Positions 35,552 through 44,927 of a stretch of DNA of 64,000 nucleotides are shown piece after piece; the first letter of the stretch is position 1, and the number at the start of each line of letters is the position of its first letter. The position numbers were made by a program, and so were the translations under genes. Source of the stretch: Chryseobacterium sp. JM1 (GTDB lineage Bacteria > Bacteroidota > Bacteroidia > Flavobacteriales > Weeksellaceae); assembly GCF_000737715.1 (NCBI RefSeq), contig NZ_JPRN01000004.1, positions 186,001-250,000 on the forward strand, in the 5' to 3' direction. The notes beneath the pieces are model-generated. The model searched no databases and was not told the DNA's origin. It saw only the letters and a list, made by a program, of their open reading frames with translations.

Positions 35552-35621
35552 TTTTTAGTTTCGTTTTTAATTTATACATTTGAAAACGAAACATAAACGA
35601 AACATTTATGAAACGAAACGA
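35552..35621 (+). promoter_or_regulatory. glpD promoter with repressor-site array
   Basis: TACATTTG (35575-35582) is the -7 element, with a TTTT (35552-35555) 19 nt upstream. GTTTCGTTTT (35558-35567) and its perfect inverted copy AAAACGAAAC (35583-35592) flank the -7 element. A second AAACGAAAC lies at 35595-35603 and a third begins at 35611 inside the first codons of glpD. A repressor bound here would block the promoter directly. Confidence 0.75.
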
Positions 35622-37206
35622 AGAACTTAGTAAACTGACCAGTGTTCAGGAATGGGACTTTATTGTCATCGGAGGTGGAGCCAGTGGTCTGGGCTCAGCA
35701 CTGGATGCAGCCAGCAGAGGATTTAAAACCCTGCTCCTCGAGTCCCACGATTTTGCAAAAGCAACATCCAGCCGAAGCACCAAACTGGTACACGGCGGTG
35801 TAAGATATCTTGCCCAGGGAGATGTAGGACTTGTAAAAGAAGCCTTGAAAGAAAGAGGACTGCTTGCCCAAAATGCGGCGCACGTAGTCAAAAACCAGTC
35901 ATTTATTATTCCCAACTACACATGGTGGGGAGGTATTTACTATAAGATAGGATTGTCTGTTTATGATTTCCTTGCAGGAAAACTCAGCCTTGGAAAAACA
36001 AAATACATCAGCAAAGCCAAAACCATCGAAAAACTACCCACGATTGAACAGCAAAATCTCGCAAGCGGTGTAGTGTATCAGGACGGACAGTTTGACGATG
36101 CGAGATTAGCGATCAACCTTTCCCAGACTCTTATAGAAAAAGGAGGAAGTGCTGTGAACTATATGAAAGTAACCGGCCTTCTGAAAAATGATTCCGGAAA
36201 AATAAACGGCGTAAAAGCGGAAGACCAGTTTTCCAACCAGCAGTATGAGCTCCGTGCGAAAGCTGTGATCAATGCAACTGGCGTATTCACAAATGATATT
36301 CTGAATATGAATAATCCTAAGCATGGTAAATTTGTAGTTCCAAGCCAGGGTATCCATTTGGTATTAGACAAATCTTTCCTTAAAAGTGATGATGCCATCA
36401 TGATCCCTAAAACATCAGACGGCAGAGTTCTTTTTGTGGTTCCATGGCACGACAGAGCATTGGTAGGAACGACAGACACCCTTCTTGAAAGTCCGAGCTT
36501 CGAACCGCATGCTTTGGAGTCTGAGATTAATTTCGTTCTCACGACAGCCAGACAATATTTAGCCAAAAAACCGACGAGAGAAGATGTAAAATCTATGTTC
36601 GCCGGATTGAGACCGCTTGCCGCCCCAAAAGAAGGAGGTAAAAACACAAAAGAAGTTTCCCGAAGCCACAAAGTCATTACTTCAGATACAGGACTGGTTT
36701 CCATCATCGGCGGAAAATGGACCACGTACCGTAAAATGGCACAGGACACTGTAGATAAAGCGGTAGAAATTCTTCATTTAAACGGAGGACCTTCTCAAAC
36801 AGAAAACATGTCTATTCACGGGAATATAAAAGCAGAACTTGTAGACCGTACCAGCCATCTTTATGTATACGGATCTGATATTCCTGCTATCAAAGCATTA
36901 CAGAGCAGCGATCCTCAATATTCTAAAAAAATACATCCGGATCATGCTTTCACCATAGCAGAAGCAGTCTGGGCTATACGACATGAAATGGCAGAAACCA
37001 TAGAAGACATTCTCGCCAGAAGAGTCCGACTCTTATTTTTAGATGCAAGAGCTGCCATCGACAGTGCCCACACGATTGCACAGCTTATTGCCAAAGAAAA
37101 AGGCTATTCTCAGGAATGGGCAAATGATCAGGAAAAAGAATTTATTGAATTAGCACAAGGATATTTATTAACGCCTTACTCTCCCAAAACTATTACTCAT
37201 AACTAA
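35608..37206 (+). CDS. glpD: Glycerol-3-phosphate dehydrogenase/oxidase, FAD-dependent
   Basis: A 532-aa flavoprotein oxidising glycerol-3-phosphate to dihydroxyacetone phosphate and passing electrons to the respiratory chain at the inner membrane. The FAD-binding Rossmann motif [19 protein letters not shown] lies at about 21-39, then [15 protein letters not shown] (the GlpD signature region), and RPLAAP plus [11 protein letters not shown] near 335-375. The C-terminal helical domain is DAO_C-like. First gene of the glp operon; glpK starts 11 bp downstream. The operator-like repeats extend into codons 2-5. Confidence 0.95.
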   Translation: MKRNEELSKLTSVQEWDFIVIGGGASGLGSALDAASRGFKTLLLESHDFAKATSSRSTKLVHGGVRYLAQGDVGLVKEALKERGLLAQNAAHVVKNQSFIIPNYTWWGGIYYKIGLSVYDFLAGKLSLGKTKYISKAKTIEKLPTIEQQNLASGVVYQDGQFDDARLAINLSQTLIEKGGSAVNYMKVTGLLKNDSGKINGVKAEDQFSNQQYELRAKAVINATGVFTNDILNMNNPKHGKFVVPSQGIHLVLDKSFLKSDDAIMIPKTSDGRVLFVVPWHDRALVGTTDTLLESPSFEPHALESEINFVLTTARQYLAKKPTREDVKSMFAGLRPLAAPKEGGKNTKEVSRSHKVITSDTGLVSIIGGKWTTYRKMAQDTVDKAVEILHLNGGPSQTENMSIHGNIKAELVDRTSHLYVYGSDIPAIKALQSSDPQYSKKIHPDHAFTIAEAVWAIRHEMAETIEDILARRVRLLFLDARAAIDSAHTIAQLIAKEKGYSQEWANDQEKEFIELAQGYLLTPYSPKTITHN

Positions 37207-37217
37207 AGATTTGCAGT

Positions 37218-38714
37218 ATGAAGGAAAAACTGATTCTCGCTCTGGACCAGGGGACAACATCCTCCAGAGCCATTTTATTCAACCACAGCGGAGCTATAGA
37301 ATACATCTCCCAGAAAAATTTTGAACAGATCTTCCCTACTCCGGGATGGGTAGAGCATGATCCCAACGAAATCTGGTCTTCCCAGATATCCGTTGCCGCA
37401 GAGATCATCGCCAAAGCAGGCATCTCCGGACTGGAAGTAGCCGCCATCGGAATCACCAATCAGCGTGAAACAACGATTGTATGGGATAAAGAAACCGGTG
37501 AACCTATTTACAACGCAATTGTCTGGCAGGACAGAAGGACTTCCAAATATTGCGATGAATTAAAAGAACAGGGCCACGCCGAAACCATCAAAGAAAAAAC
37601 CGGACTTGTTCTGGATGCTTATTTTTCTGCAACCAAACTTAAATGGATTCTTGATAACGTAGAAGGCGCAAGAGAAAAAGCGGCAGAAGGGAAATTGTGT
37701 TTCGGAACCGTTGACACATGGCTGGTATGGAAACTTACCCGCGGGAAAATGTTCATCACCGATGTTTCCAATGCGAGCAGAACCATGCTTCTGAACATTC
37801 ATACTTTAGAATGGGATCAGGATCTTTTGGATTTATTCGACATTCCAAGATCTGTTCTTCCTGAAGTAAAACAGAGCAGTGAAATTTACGGCGAAACCGC
37901 AACCACTCTATTCTCAACAAAAATTCCGATTGCAGGAATTGCAGGAGACCAGCAGGCTGCTTTATTCGGACAGATGTGCATCACTCCGGGAATGGTAAAA
38001 AATACCTACGGAACAGGATGTTTCCTTTTAATGAACACAGGAAAAGAAGCAGTTTCTTCTAAAAACAATCTTCTTACAACTGTAGCATGGAAAATTAACG
38101 GAGAAGTAAATTATGCCCTGGAAGGAAGTGTATTCGTAGGCGGAGCAGCCATACAGTGGCTGAGAGACGGACTGAAACTGATCCGCACCTCTGAAGAAGT
38201 GAATGATCTGGCAGCAAGCGTTGAAGATAACGGAGGTGTTTATTTTGTCCCTGCACTTACAGGATTGGGCGCACCATACTGGGACCAATATGCCAGAGGA
38301 ACGATTGTAGGAGTAACCCGCGGAACCACCAACGGTCACATCGCGAGAGCGACTTTGGAAGGAATTGCATTCCAGGTGTATGATATTGTAAAATCTATGG
38401 AAGCGGACTCCGGAAGACCAAGTCTTGAACTTAGAGTAGACGGCGGTGCTTCTGCAAGTGACCTTCTGATGCAGATCCAGTCTGATCTTTTCGGGTTCAA
38501 AATCACAAGACCGAAAACCCTTGAAACAACAGCCTTAGGGGCAGCGTATCTCGCAGGTCTGGCGGTAGGATACTGGAAAGACATCAACGAAATTCAATCC
38601 CAATGGATTGTGGACGAAGATTTCCATCCGAAAGTGGACAAGGAAAAAGCAGATAATATGATCCATTTTTGGAACAAAGCTGTGAAGCGTTCTCAAAGCT
38701 GGATCGAAGATTAA
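37218..38714 (+). CDS. glpK: Glycerol kinase
   Basis: A 498-aa FGGY-family kinase phosphorylating glycerol with ATP, which traps it in the cell. [19 protein letters not shown] at the start, [33 protein letters not shown] and the nucleotide-binding [11 protein letters not shown], plus [10 protein letters not shown] and the C-terminal [13 protein letters not shown]. Full length. Between glpD (11 bp) and glpF (24 bp). Confidence 0.97.
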   Translation: MKEKLILALDQGTTSSRAILFNHSGAIEYISQKNFEQIFPTPGWVEHDPNEIWSSQISVAAEIIAKAGISGLEVAAIGITNQRETTIVWDKETGEPIYNAIVWQDRRTSKYCDELKEQGHAETIKEKTGLVLDAYFSATKLKWILDNVEGAREKAAEGKLCFGTVDTWLVWKLTRGKMFITDVSNASRTMLLNIHTLEWDQDLLDLFDIPRSVLPEVKQSSEIYGETATTLFSTKIPIAGIAGDQQAALFGQMCITPGMVKNTYGTGCFLLMNTGKEAVSSKNNLLTTVAWKINGEVNYALEGSVFVGGAAIQWLRDGLKLIRTSEEVNDLAASVEDNGGVYFVPALTGLGAPYWDQYARGTIVGVTRGTTNGHIARATLEGIAFQVYDIVKSMEADSGRPSLELRVDGGASASDLLMQIQSDLFGFKITRPKTLETTALGAAYLAGLAVGYWKDINEIQSQWIVDEDFHPKVDKEKADNMIHFWNKAVKRSQSWIED

Positions 38715-38738
38715 ATCCTTAACTAAAAAAAACTACTC

Positions 38739-39470
38739 ATGAACCCATTTACCGCAGAACTCATAGGCACCATGCTTATGATATTATTAGGCAACGGCGT
38801 TGTAGCGAATGTTGTCTTAAAAGATACCAAAGGAAATAATTCAGGATGGATCGTCATTACAACGGCATGGGCACTGGCCGTTTTTGTGGGGGTTACCGTA
38901 GCAGGACCGGTAAGTGGTGCTCACCTGAATCCGGCTGTATCCATCGGACTTGCTGTTGCAGGAAAATTCTCATGGGACCTGGTTCCCACGTATATTGCTG
39001 CGCAGTTTCTTGGTGCAATGCTTGGCGCTTTCCTTGTATGGCTTTTTAATAAAGACCATTTCGCCATTACCGAAGACGGAGGAGCTAAGCTGGCTTGTTT
39101 CAGTACCGGTCCCGCGATCAGGAATACGTTCTCCAATCTCATCAGTGAGATCATCGGAACGTTTGTCCTGGTATTCGTCATCTTTCATTTTTCGGATCCC
39201 AGCATTGCTCTGAATGCAGATCCAACCGCTAAAGTAGGACTTGGCTCTGTGGGAGCACTTCCTGTTACCTTACTGGTTTGGGCTATTGGTTTATCTTTAG
39301 GTGGAACCACCGGCTATGCCATTAATCCCGCCAGAGATTTAGGTCCCAGAATCATGCACGCCATACTTCCCGTAAAAGGAAGCAGTGATTGGGGATATGC
39401 CTGGATTCCTGTTGCAGGCCCTATTCTGGGCTGTATTATCGCAGCAGTTCTATATGGAATCTTAAAATAA
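38739..39470 (+). CDS. glpF: Glycerol uptake facilitator (aquaglyceroporin)
   Basis: A 243-aa MIP-family channel with six membrane helices, letting glycerol diffuse across the inner membrane. Both NPA boxes are present: SGAHLNPAVS (about 66-75) and GYAINPARDLGPR (about 193-205). The Asp after the second NPA (NPARD) is the GlpF-type residue that marks glycerol rather than water channels. Third gene of the glp operon. Confidence 0.95.
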   Translation: MNPFTAELIGTMLMILLGNGVVANVVLKDTKGNNSGWIVITTAWALAVFVGVTVAGPVSGAHLNPAVSIGLAVAGKFSWDLVPTYIAAQFLGAMLGAFLVWLFNKDHFAITEDGGAKLACFSTGPAIRNTFSNLISEIIGTFVLVFVIFHFSDPSIALNADPTAKVGLGSVGALPVTLLVWAIGLSLGGTTGYAINPARDLGPRIMHAILPVKGSSDWGYAWIPVAGPILGCIIAAVLYGILK

Positions 39471-39478
39471 ATACATCC

Positions 39479-40279
39479 ATGAAAGTTTTAAAAATAGCAT
39501 GCCTGATTATTTTGGGCACAGGAAAACTATGGTCTCAGGAGAACACTGAACCTAAGGAAAGCAACAGGCTCGATTTCACGGCGAATATTCAGAATAACCA
39601 CTTATGGAGAGGTCTGATCATTACAGATAAACCTGTGGTCATGGGAAATCTATCGTATGCCTTCGATGCGGAAAAGAAATGGAAAGCCGGAATCTGGGGC
39701 GCCTCTTCCCTGACGGATGACAAAGACGGAACGCATTATAAAGAGATCAATTACTACGTCCAGTATTCAGACGGAAGGCTTTATATCGGGCTTTGGGATC
39801 TTTTTAATTCCAGAAACATCAATACGGCGGTTGCTTCAGAAGACATATTCCATTATTCGCGGACAAAAACGGCCCATATCATTGATCTTAGAACCAATTA
39901 TACATTCGGACCTTCTTTCCCTCTGAATATTGAAGCTGACATCATGCTGTACGGAGGAGCCAATGCGGGAGAAGTGGTTTTAGAATCTGACGGAAGCTAT
40001 AAAAAGAATAAGTATTCGACCTACGTTCAGGCAAGCTATCCCGTCATTGCAGGGCAGAAAGTCAATCTGGATGCTTTCATCGGTGCTGGATTTGCACTGA
40101 ACGACAGGAATTTCCTCTATGGAAACGGTAAAAACAGTTTTGACATTGTTAACGTTGGGGTAAAAGCCAGCAAGACGGTCAAAATCACGGAACATTACAG
40201 TCTTCCGGTTGCCATGATGGCCATGTGGAATCCTTCGAATAAATATGCAAGAATTCAGCTGGCTGCCACTGTTTTCTAA
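39479..40279 (+). CDS. Outer membrane protein linked to glycerol operon
   Basis: A 266-aa protein with signal peptide (about 1-19, LGTGKLWSQ) and alternating strands throughout, ending in LAATVF with a terminal Phe, as in outer membrane barrels. It starts 8 bp after glpF and is followed by a terminator, so it is the last gene of the glp operon. The likely role is passage of glycerol or a glycerol-containing compound (for example a glycerophosphodiester) across the outer membrane. This is inferred from context only. No named family recognised. The start at ATG 39479 gives the signal peptide. Confidence 0.7.
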   Translation: MKVLKIACLIILGTGKLWSQENTEPKESNRLDFTANIQNNHLWRGLIITDKPVVMGNLSYAFDAEKKWKAGIWGASSLTDDKDGTHYKEINYYVQYSDGRLYIGLWDLFNSRNINTAVASEDIFHYSRTKTAHIIDLRTNYTFGPSFPLNIEADIMLYGGANAGEVVLESDGSYKKNKYSTYVQASYPVIAGQKVNLDAFIGAGFALNDRNFLYGNGKNSFDIVNVGVKASKTVKITEHYSLPVAMMAMWNPSNKYARIQLAATVF

Positions 40280-40306
40280 TATGAATTTAAATTAATTTAT
40301 ACTAAG

Positions 40307-40331
40307 ACCACTCCAATTCGGGGTGGTTTTC
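40307..40331 (+). terminator. Terminator of the glp operon
   Basis: Stem ACCACTCC (40307-40314) / GGGGTGGT (40320-40327) with one wobble, followed by TTTT. Confidence 0.75.
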
Positions 40332-40357
40332 AACTTTTATACTGATTTAAAAAATTC

Positions 40358-40560
40358 AACCACAAAAGTCACAAAAGGTATTCGTTTATTTTAACACTTA
40401 AGAACACTTTAGTTTAAAAGTTCTATCAGGCTGAAAACACTAAGATCACATAAGTAAGAAAATCGTTGATTTTCATAAAACTTAAGTGTACTATATATGT
40501 ACAATCTCAGTAACTTTAAAATAACTAAAGTGTTTAAAAGCTTCTGTGGCTTTTGTGGTT
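40358..40560. repeat. 203-bp palindromic intergenic element
   Basis: Outer arms AACCACAAAAGTCACAAAAG (40358-40377) and CTTCTGTGGCTTTTGTGGTT (40541-40560) are inverted repeats (18 of 20). Nested pairs follow: ACACTTAAG (40394-40402) with CTTAAGTGT (40481-40489), and AACACTTTAGTT (40403-40414) with AACTAAAGTGTT (40523-40534), the latter perfect. It has no coding capacity. It fills most of the 372-bp gap before the next gene. It looks like a non-autonomous dispersed element or a large RNA hairpin. Confidence 0.7.
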
Positions 40561-40609
40561 AAAAAAACGTCACAATAACCTCCAACAGCCAATCACCGGG
40601 TTTTTACGG

Positions 40610-40640
40610 TTTCATTTTTGCTTAAATATTTTTACTTTTG
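40610..40640 (+). promoter_or_regulatory. Promoter of the gene at 40652
   Basis: TTTC (40610-40613), 19-nt spacer, TACTTTTG (40633-40640), start codon 12 nt downstream. Confidence 0.5.
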
Positions 40641-40651
40641 AAAAAAAATAT

Positions 40652-41071
40652 ATGAAAAAGATTTTCAGCTTAGTGATCTTATGCATCAGCATTTTATCTT
40701 TTGCCCAGACAAAAGCACCATTTGTCGGTCACAGAAGTTTTAATATCATTGAAGGATTCAGCGGATCAGGAACGCCTTCCTATTATCTGGATGTTAAGAA
40801 AAACGGTGATGTCTATTTCGGATTTGTACAGGTCAATCAGGCCGATGGAACTGAAACTACCGAAGAAGTGAATGCCGGAAAATACAACCCAAAAGTAATG
40901 CATGTAGTTTTCAAAACCTATGGCGAAAACTTCTATGTGAAATTTGACAAAGACAACATCTACCTTACCGATAAAGAAGGAAACATCCAGAAATCTGAAG
41001 ACTGCTGTTCTTCCATGGAAAGTGCTTCCAACGACATCTGTACCTGCGAAAGCAAACTGTACAAGAAATGA
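40652..41071 (+). CDS. Small exported protein with Cys-rich C-terminus
   Basis: A 139-aa exported protein beginning at ATG 40652, which gives a good signal peptide (IFSLVILCISILSFAQ); the longer open frame runs back into the palindromic element. The mature part is beta-rich and ends in a Cys-rich region (EDCCSS and ICTCESK). Function unknown. Its stop overlaps the next start (ATGA), so translation is coupled with a lipoprotein gene. Confidence 0.6.
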   Translation: MKKIFSLVILCISILSFAQTKAPFVGHRSFNIIEGFSGSGTPSYYLDVKKNGDVYFGFVQVNQADGTETTEEVNAGKYNPKVMHVVFKTYGENFYVKFDKDNIYLTDKEGNIQKSEDCCSSMESASNDICTCESKLYKK

Positions 41072-42039
41072 AAGCATTAAAATTCCTATTCATTCTTCTT
41101 CTCGCTGTTTCGTGTGGTGGGAAAAAGAATCACCCCTATACTTTTTATTACTGGAAAACTCAGCTGAAGCTGGATCAGCAAGAGAAAAAAGCTTTGGACA
41201 AGGCTTCGGTTCCTTATGTGTACACAAGATTTTTCGATATAGATAAAATCAGCGGACAGTTTCAGCCGGTTGCTGTGATTACGAAAGACAAGAGTTTCCA
41301 AACGGATAAACAGATTGTACCGACTGTTTTCATTACCAATCAGTCGATGTACCGTATCTCTGCAGAAGAGATTAGGTTTCTGGCCAAAAACATCAACGAT
41401 CTGGTTCAGAAGAAATCCAAAGAATATGGTTTTAAAATCAACAATGAAATTCAGATCGACTGCGACTGGACGGCCGGAACCAGAAATGACTATTTTAAAT
41501 TTTTAAAAGAACTGAAAAAGGTTTCCGGAAAGGAGATCACCTGTACTTTACGCCTTCATCAGGTTAAAGATAAAAACCAGACCGGAGTTCCGCCTGTAGA
41601 AAAAGTCTACCTGATGTGCTACTCTACTTCCTCACCACTGGAAAATTCCAACAAGAATTCTATTCTGGATGTGACGATTTTAAAAAGTTACCTTTCCAAA
41701 CTTGAAGATTATCCTGTAAAGAAAATAGAAGTCGCGCTGCCGATCTACTCATGGGGAATTGTTACCAATCATCTTGAAAAACATAAATTAATCAATGCCC
41801 TGTCCAGAAAAGATCTTGAAAACCCGGGATTCAAAAAGATATCCGATCATGAGGTCGAAATTATGAAAGACGGTTTCTATTTCGGAAGCTTTCTGAGCAA
41901 AGGCTTCAGGATAAAGGTGGAGGAAATTTCTGATGAACAGCTGGAAGACGTCACCCGTTTTCTGGAGAAAAAAATACCTGATTTTAATGTAATTTATTAT
42001 CAATTAGATAGTAAATTTGTAAGTAACCGGGATTTTTAA
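41068..42039 (+). CDS. Lipoprotein, possible TIM-barrel hydrolase-like
   Basis: A 323-aa lipoprotein (LLAVSCGG, Cys about 16). Alternating beta and alpha elements with conserved-looking strands: VPYVYTRFFDID, VPTVFITNQ, EIQIDCDWTAGTRNDYFKFL (an acidic Asp-Cys-Asp-Trp patch at a strand end), VYLMCYST and KIEVALPIYSWG. The pattern resembles TIM-barrel glycoside hydrolase-like proteins of unknown specificity. Overlaps the preceding small exported protein by 4 bp. Confidence 0.55.
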   Translation: MKALKFLFILLLAVSCGGKKNHPYTFYYWKTQLKLDQQEKKALDKASVPYVYTRFFDIDKISGQFQPVAVITKDKSFQTDKQIVPTVFITNQSMYRISAEEIRFLAKNINDLVQKKSKEYGFKINNEIQIDCDWTAGTRNDYFKFLKELKKVSGKEITCTLRLHQVKDKNQTGVPPVEKVYLMCYSTSSPLENSNKNSILDVTILKSYLSKLEDYPVKKIEVALPIYSWGIVTNHLEKHKLINALSRKDLENPGFKKISDHEVEIMKDGFYFGSFLSKGFRIKVEEISDEQLEDVTRFLEKKIPDFNVIYYQLDSKFVSNRDF

Positions 42040-42045
42040 AATTTT

Positions 42046-42076
42046 ATCTCCCGCAGATTGAACACTTTAAGCAGAT
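42046..42076. repeat. Dispersed CTCCCGCAGATT-type repeat
   Basis: ATCTCCCGCAGATTG (42046-42060) followed by a second GCAGAT. A related copy, ATCTCTCGCGGATTG plus GCAGAT and GCGGAT, lies at 45566-45596. Non-coding in both places. Confidence 0.45.
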
Positions 42077-42151
42077 ATCAAATCCTGTAAACCATACAGC
42101 TTTTGAATTCTACTGATATTTAATTATAAAAATAAAAACACCCTCAACTAT

Positions 42152-44878
42152 ATGAAAAAGTATATTCTTTCACTGGCGGTTCTATCGCTGTTTTATACTA
42201 AATCTGACGCCTGCGCGTGGTCAGACCCTGATTATGAATACTTCAACCTGTTTACGCAAAGCATCATCAAGGATAAGTCTTACCTTCCTTTCCTGCTTAC
42301 CTATTCCAACAGGTTCTACGGTGATTATAAAAACATGACGATTCCTGACGACAATATTGAGACGTGGAAGAAATTCTTCAACAATCAACTCAATTATGCG
42401 GAAACAGAGAATCTGGTGTACAAAATAAGCATGGCAGATTTGAATGCTTTGAAAAACGGAACACCGAATAACCCCCTTTTGCAGAAACTGGGAACAGGAT
42501 TCTACCAAAAGTATAAGGAAGGCATCGATTATTTGATTGAAGCGAAATATCTGGAGCCCTACATGAGCATCAATTATGTGGAAAGCCCGGATTCCTTTTA
42601 CAACAATGGTCCTTCAAAAAACCTCAATGCCACTTCGGTTGATTATGCGAAAACAGTCAATGCACTGACTTCTCTATACAACGCCACAAGAAATCCGGAA
42701 ATCAAGCAGCGTTACGGATATCAGCTGGTGCGTTTCAATCATTATACGAGAAATTATGATGCCGCACTGGAAGCTTTCAAAACGTATATTGAACCAATCA
42801 AACAGAAAGGTGCCGTGTATTTTATGGCCCTTGATCAGCTTGCCGGTGCTCAGAGAGGAAAGGAAATGAACAGTGATGCGAACTGGAACTTCTTCCAGGT
42901 TTTTATGAACAGTAAAGACCGTAAGGAATCTGCTTTCGTTTCCATGAAACTTTCGGATACGGCTTCTTTCAGCAATATCATGAAAAGAGCGGGTACCAGT
43001 GATGAAAAGAATATGGCTTATTTCCTGTTGGGCTACGAAGGATTCACAGATCCTATTCCCATCATGGAAAAGATGTACGACATCAATCCGGATTCTGAGA
43101 TCCTGAAAGTAATGGCCGTAAGAAGCATCAACGAATTGGAAAGAAGTTATCTGCCGATTTATTACTATAATTCCGATGCTTCAGACAATGTCTATATGCA
43201 AAGAGGCAATGCCGATGACCATAGCAAAGCGTCCACTGATACAAAATCTGAACCGGCAGAGGTAAAAAAAGAAGAGAAGCTTTCGTTCTGGCAGAAGATT
43301 GTAAGGTTTTTCAAAAATCTTTTCGGAGGTTCAAAATCTGACACTGCGGATGGTGGTAAAAATGATAAGAGTGATGATGAGCTATTGAACAACCCAGACA
43401 GAATTCCGTTCTACACGAAATCCGGTTACGGCTACGATGAAAAAACGAAAGACTATCTGGACAATCTGGAAAAATTCACAGAGAAAACGAAGAAGGTATC
43501 TAAGGATGAATACTGGCAGATCGCCGATGCTTATCTTAAGTTCTTGAAAAAAGACTATAAAGCCAGCTCCGAAATTCTGGAAGATATCAAAACAACGAAC
43601 CCGGAATATCTGGAAGAAATCAAAAGAATGAAAGTCCTGAATGATATCGTTTCACATCCCAGAGTTGATGCTGAATTCGAAGATCATCTGATGAAAGACT
43701 ACGCCGATTATTTCGTTAAAAAAGAAGTGAAGAAAGATACGGCTGCCGTTGCAGATTATGACTATTACGGTGAAACTCCGTCTACAGCAGATTTCCTTAA
43801 AGATGTTCTTGCGAACCGTTACTTCTTACAGGGTGAGGATGGAAAATCGTTCTTAATGAACAATAAACTTTCCGACCTTCAGTACAACCCGAATTCAAGT
43901 CTGGTAAAAAGCGTTGAAGACTTTTATAAGAAACCGAACAAGACCCAGTTTGAACAGCAGATCATCGCCAAGAACATGGACAACGTAGGAAATATAGATG
44001 CATTCTTCAGCATGATCTACGGAGACAGAGCTATGAAACAGGCAGATTTTGAAAAGGCTAAATCATATTACGAGAAAGCCCAGAGCTTTGCAGGAATTCC
44101 AAGAATGAATTATGACTGGACCGATAAAGGTGAAAAGATCACGCCTAAACAATATGCAGCCGGCGAATACAATGGCTTCAGAGATATTTCCAATCTGGTC
44201 TTCGGGCACAATGTATGGGAAAGTTTCGGAAGTGCAGAAACCGAAAGTATGGAAGCTGAAGATTATACTGCGTTCCCTTTCATTAAAAACAGCATGAATA
44301 AACTGGAACTGGCAGATGCATTGATTCAGCTTAAAAAGATCAGCAACGGAACTGATGAAAAGGCAGCTACAGCCAGCCAGCTTATCGGAAACTTAATGTA
44401 CAATACTTCCAGCTTAGGCTACTACCGTCAACTGTTCGTGATGGATATTGACAACAGCAATGGTGGAAAATATGATTTCTGGAATACGGACCGAAAGAAT
44501 CCTTACAGATATTATTATAAGAATTTCCTTTATACCACTTATATCGAACCGGATAACTTTGACCTGGCGATTAATTATTATCAAAAAACTCTGAAACTGT
44601 CCAAAAATAAGGAACAGAGAGCAAGGGTTCTTTTCCAGATGGCCAGTGCAGAGCAAGGAAAGTATTATCAGTATGAAGCGAAAAATGAAAAGACTATTGA
44701 TTATTCAGATCCTAAATATTCTGAAAAGGAGCAGGCTCACCAGACTGAACTGGATAATATCAGAAATGAGAAATACAGAACGTATTTTGCTCAGCTGAAA
44801 TCTCAGTATGCAGATACGGAAACACTGAAAGGACTGTCAGGAAGCTGTAGTTATTTCGGGTACTTTCTGAGAAAATAA
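42152..44878 (+). CDS. Large exported repeat-type protein of unknown function
   Basis: A 908-aa exported protein (signal peptide ending near SDACAW). It is almost all helical, with repeated aromatic-rich helix pairs in the style of TPR or Sel1 arrays (for example the YAKTVNALTSLYNATRN, EKAKSYYEKAQSF and LAINYYQKTLKLSKNKEQRARVLFQMA segments). A charged low-complexity insert with an amphipathic stretch (about 373-415, KLSFWQKIVRFFKNLFGG) splits it. It ends with a short Cys-containing tail (GSCSYFGYF). The role is not inferable; a scaffold at the cell surface is possible. It follows the lipoprotein by 112 bp in the same direction. Confidence 0.6.
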   Translation: MKKYILSLAVLSLFYTKSDACAWSDPDYEYFNLFTQSIIKDKSYLPFLLTYSNRFYGDYKNMTIPDDNIETWKKFFNNQLNYAETENLVYKISMADLNALKNGTPNNPLLQKLGTGFYQKYKEGIDYLIEAKYLEPYMSINYVESPDSFYNNGPSKNLNATSVDYAKTVNALTSLYNATRNPEIKQRYGYQLVRFNHYTRNYDAALEAFKTYIEPIKQKGAVYFMALDQLAGAQRGKEMNSDANWNFFQVFMNSKDRKESAFVSMKLSDTASFSNIMKRAGTSDEKNMAYFLLGYEGFTDPIPIMEKMYDINPDSEILKVMAVRSINELERSYLPIYYYNSDASDNVYMQRGNADDHSKASTDTKSEPAEVKKEEKLSFWQKIVRFFKNLFGGSKSDTADGGKNDKSDDELLNNPDRIPFYTKSGYGYDEKTKDYLDNLEKFTEKTKKVSKDEYWQIADAYLKFLKKDYKASSEILEDIKTTNPEYLEEIKRMKVLNDIVSHPRVDAEFEDHLMKDYADYFVKKEVKKDTAAVADYDYYGETPSTADFLKDVLANRYFLQGEDGKSFLMNNKLSDLQYNPNSSLVKSVEDFYKKPNKTQFEQQIIAKNMDNVGNIDAFFSMIYGDRAMKQADFEKAKSYYEKAQSFAGIPRMNYDWTDKGEKITPKQYAAGEYNGFRDISNLVFGHNVWESFGSAETESMEAEDYTAFPFIKNSMNKLELADALIQLKKISNGTDEKAATASQLIGNLMYNTSSLGYYRQLFVMDIDNSNGGKYDFWNTDRKNPYRYYYKNFLYTTYIEPDNFDLAINYYQKTLKLSKNKEQRARVLFQMASAEQGKYYQYEAKNEKTIDYSDPKYSEKEQAHQTELDNIRNEKYRTYFAQLKSQYADTETLKGLSGSCSYFGYFLRK

Positions 44879-44898
44879 TTTTCAACACTTACTAATAT

Positions 44899-44927
44899 AA
44901 AAAAGGAATCATTACGATTCCTTTTTT
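44899..44927. terminator. Bidirectional terminator
   Basis: Perfect 12-bp stem AAAAAAGGAATC (44899-44910) / GATTCCTTTTTT (44916-44927), loop ATTAC; overlaps the stop codon of the convergent minus-strand gene at 44912. Confidence 0.85.

Noticed and set aside
35646..36749. Long antisense frames opposite glpD
   Set aside because: Shadows of a high-confidence gene, without start context or conserved motifs.
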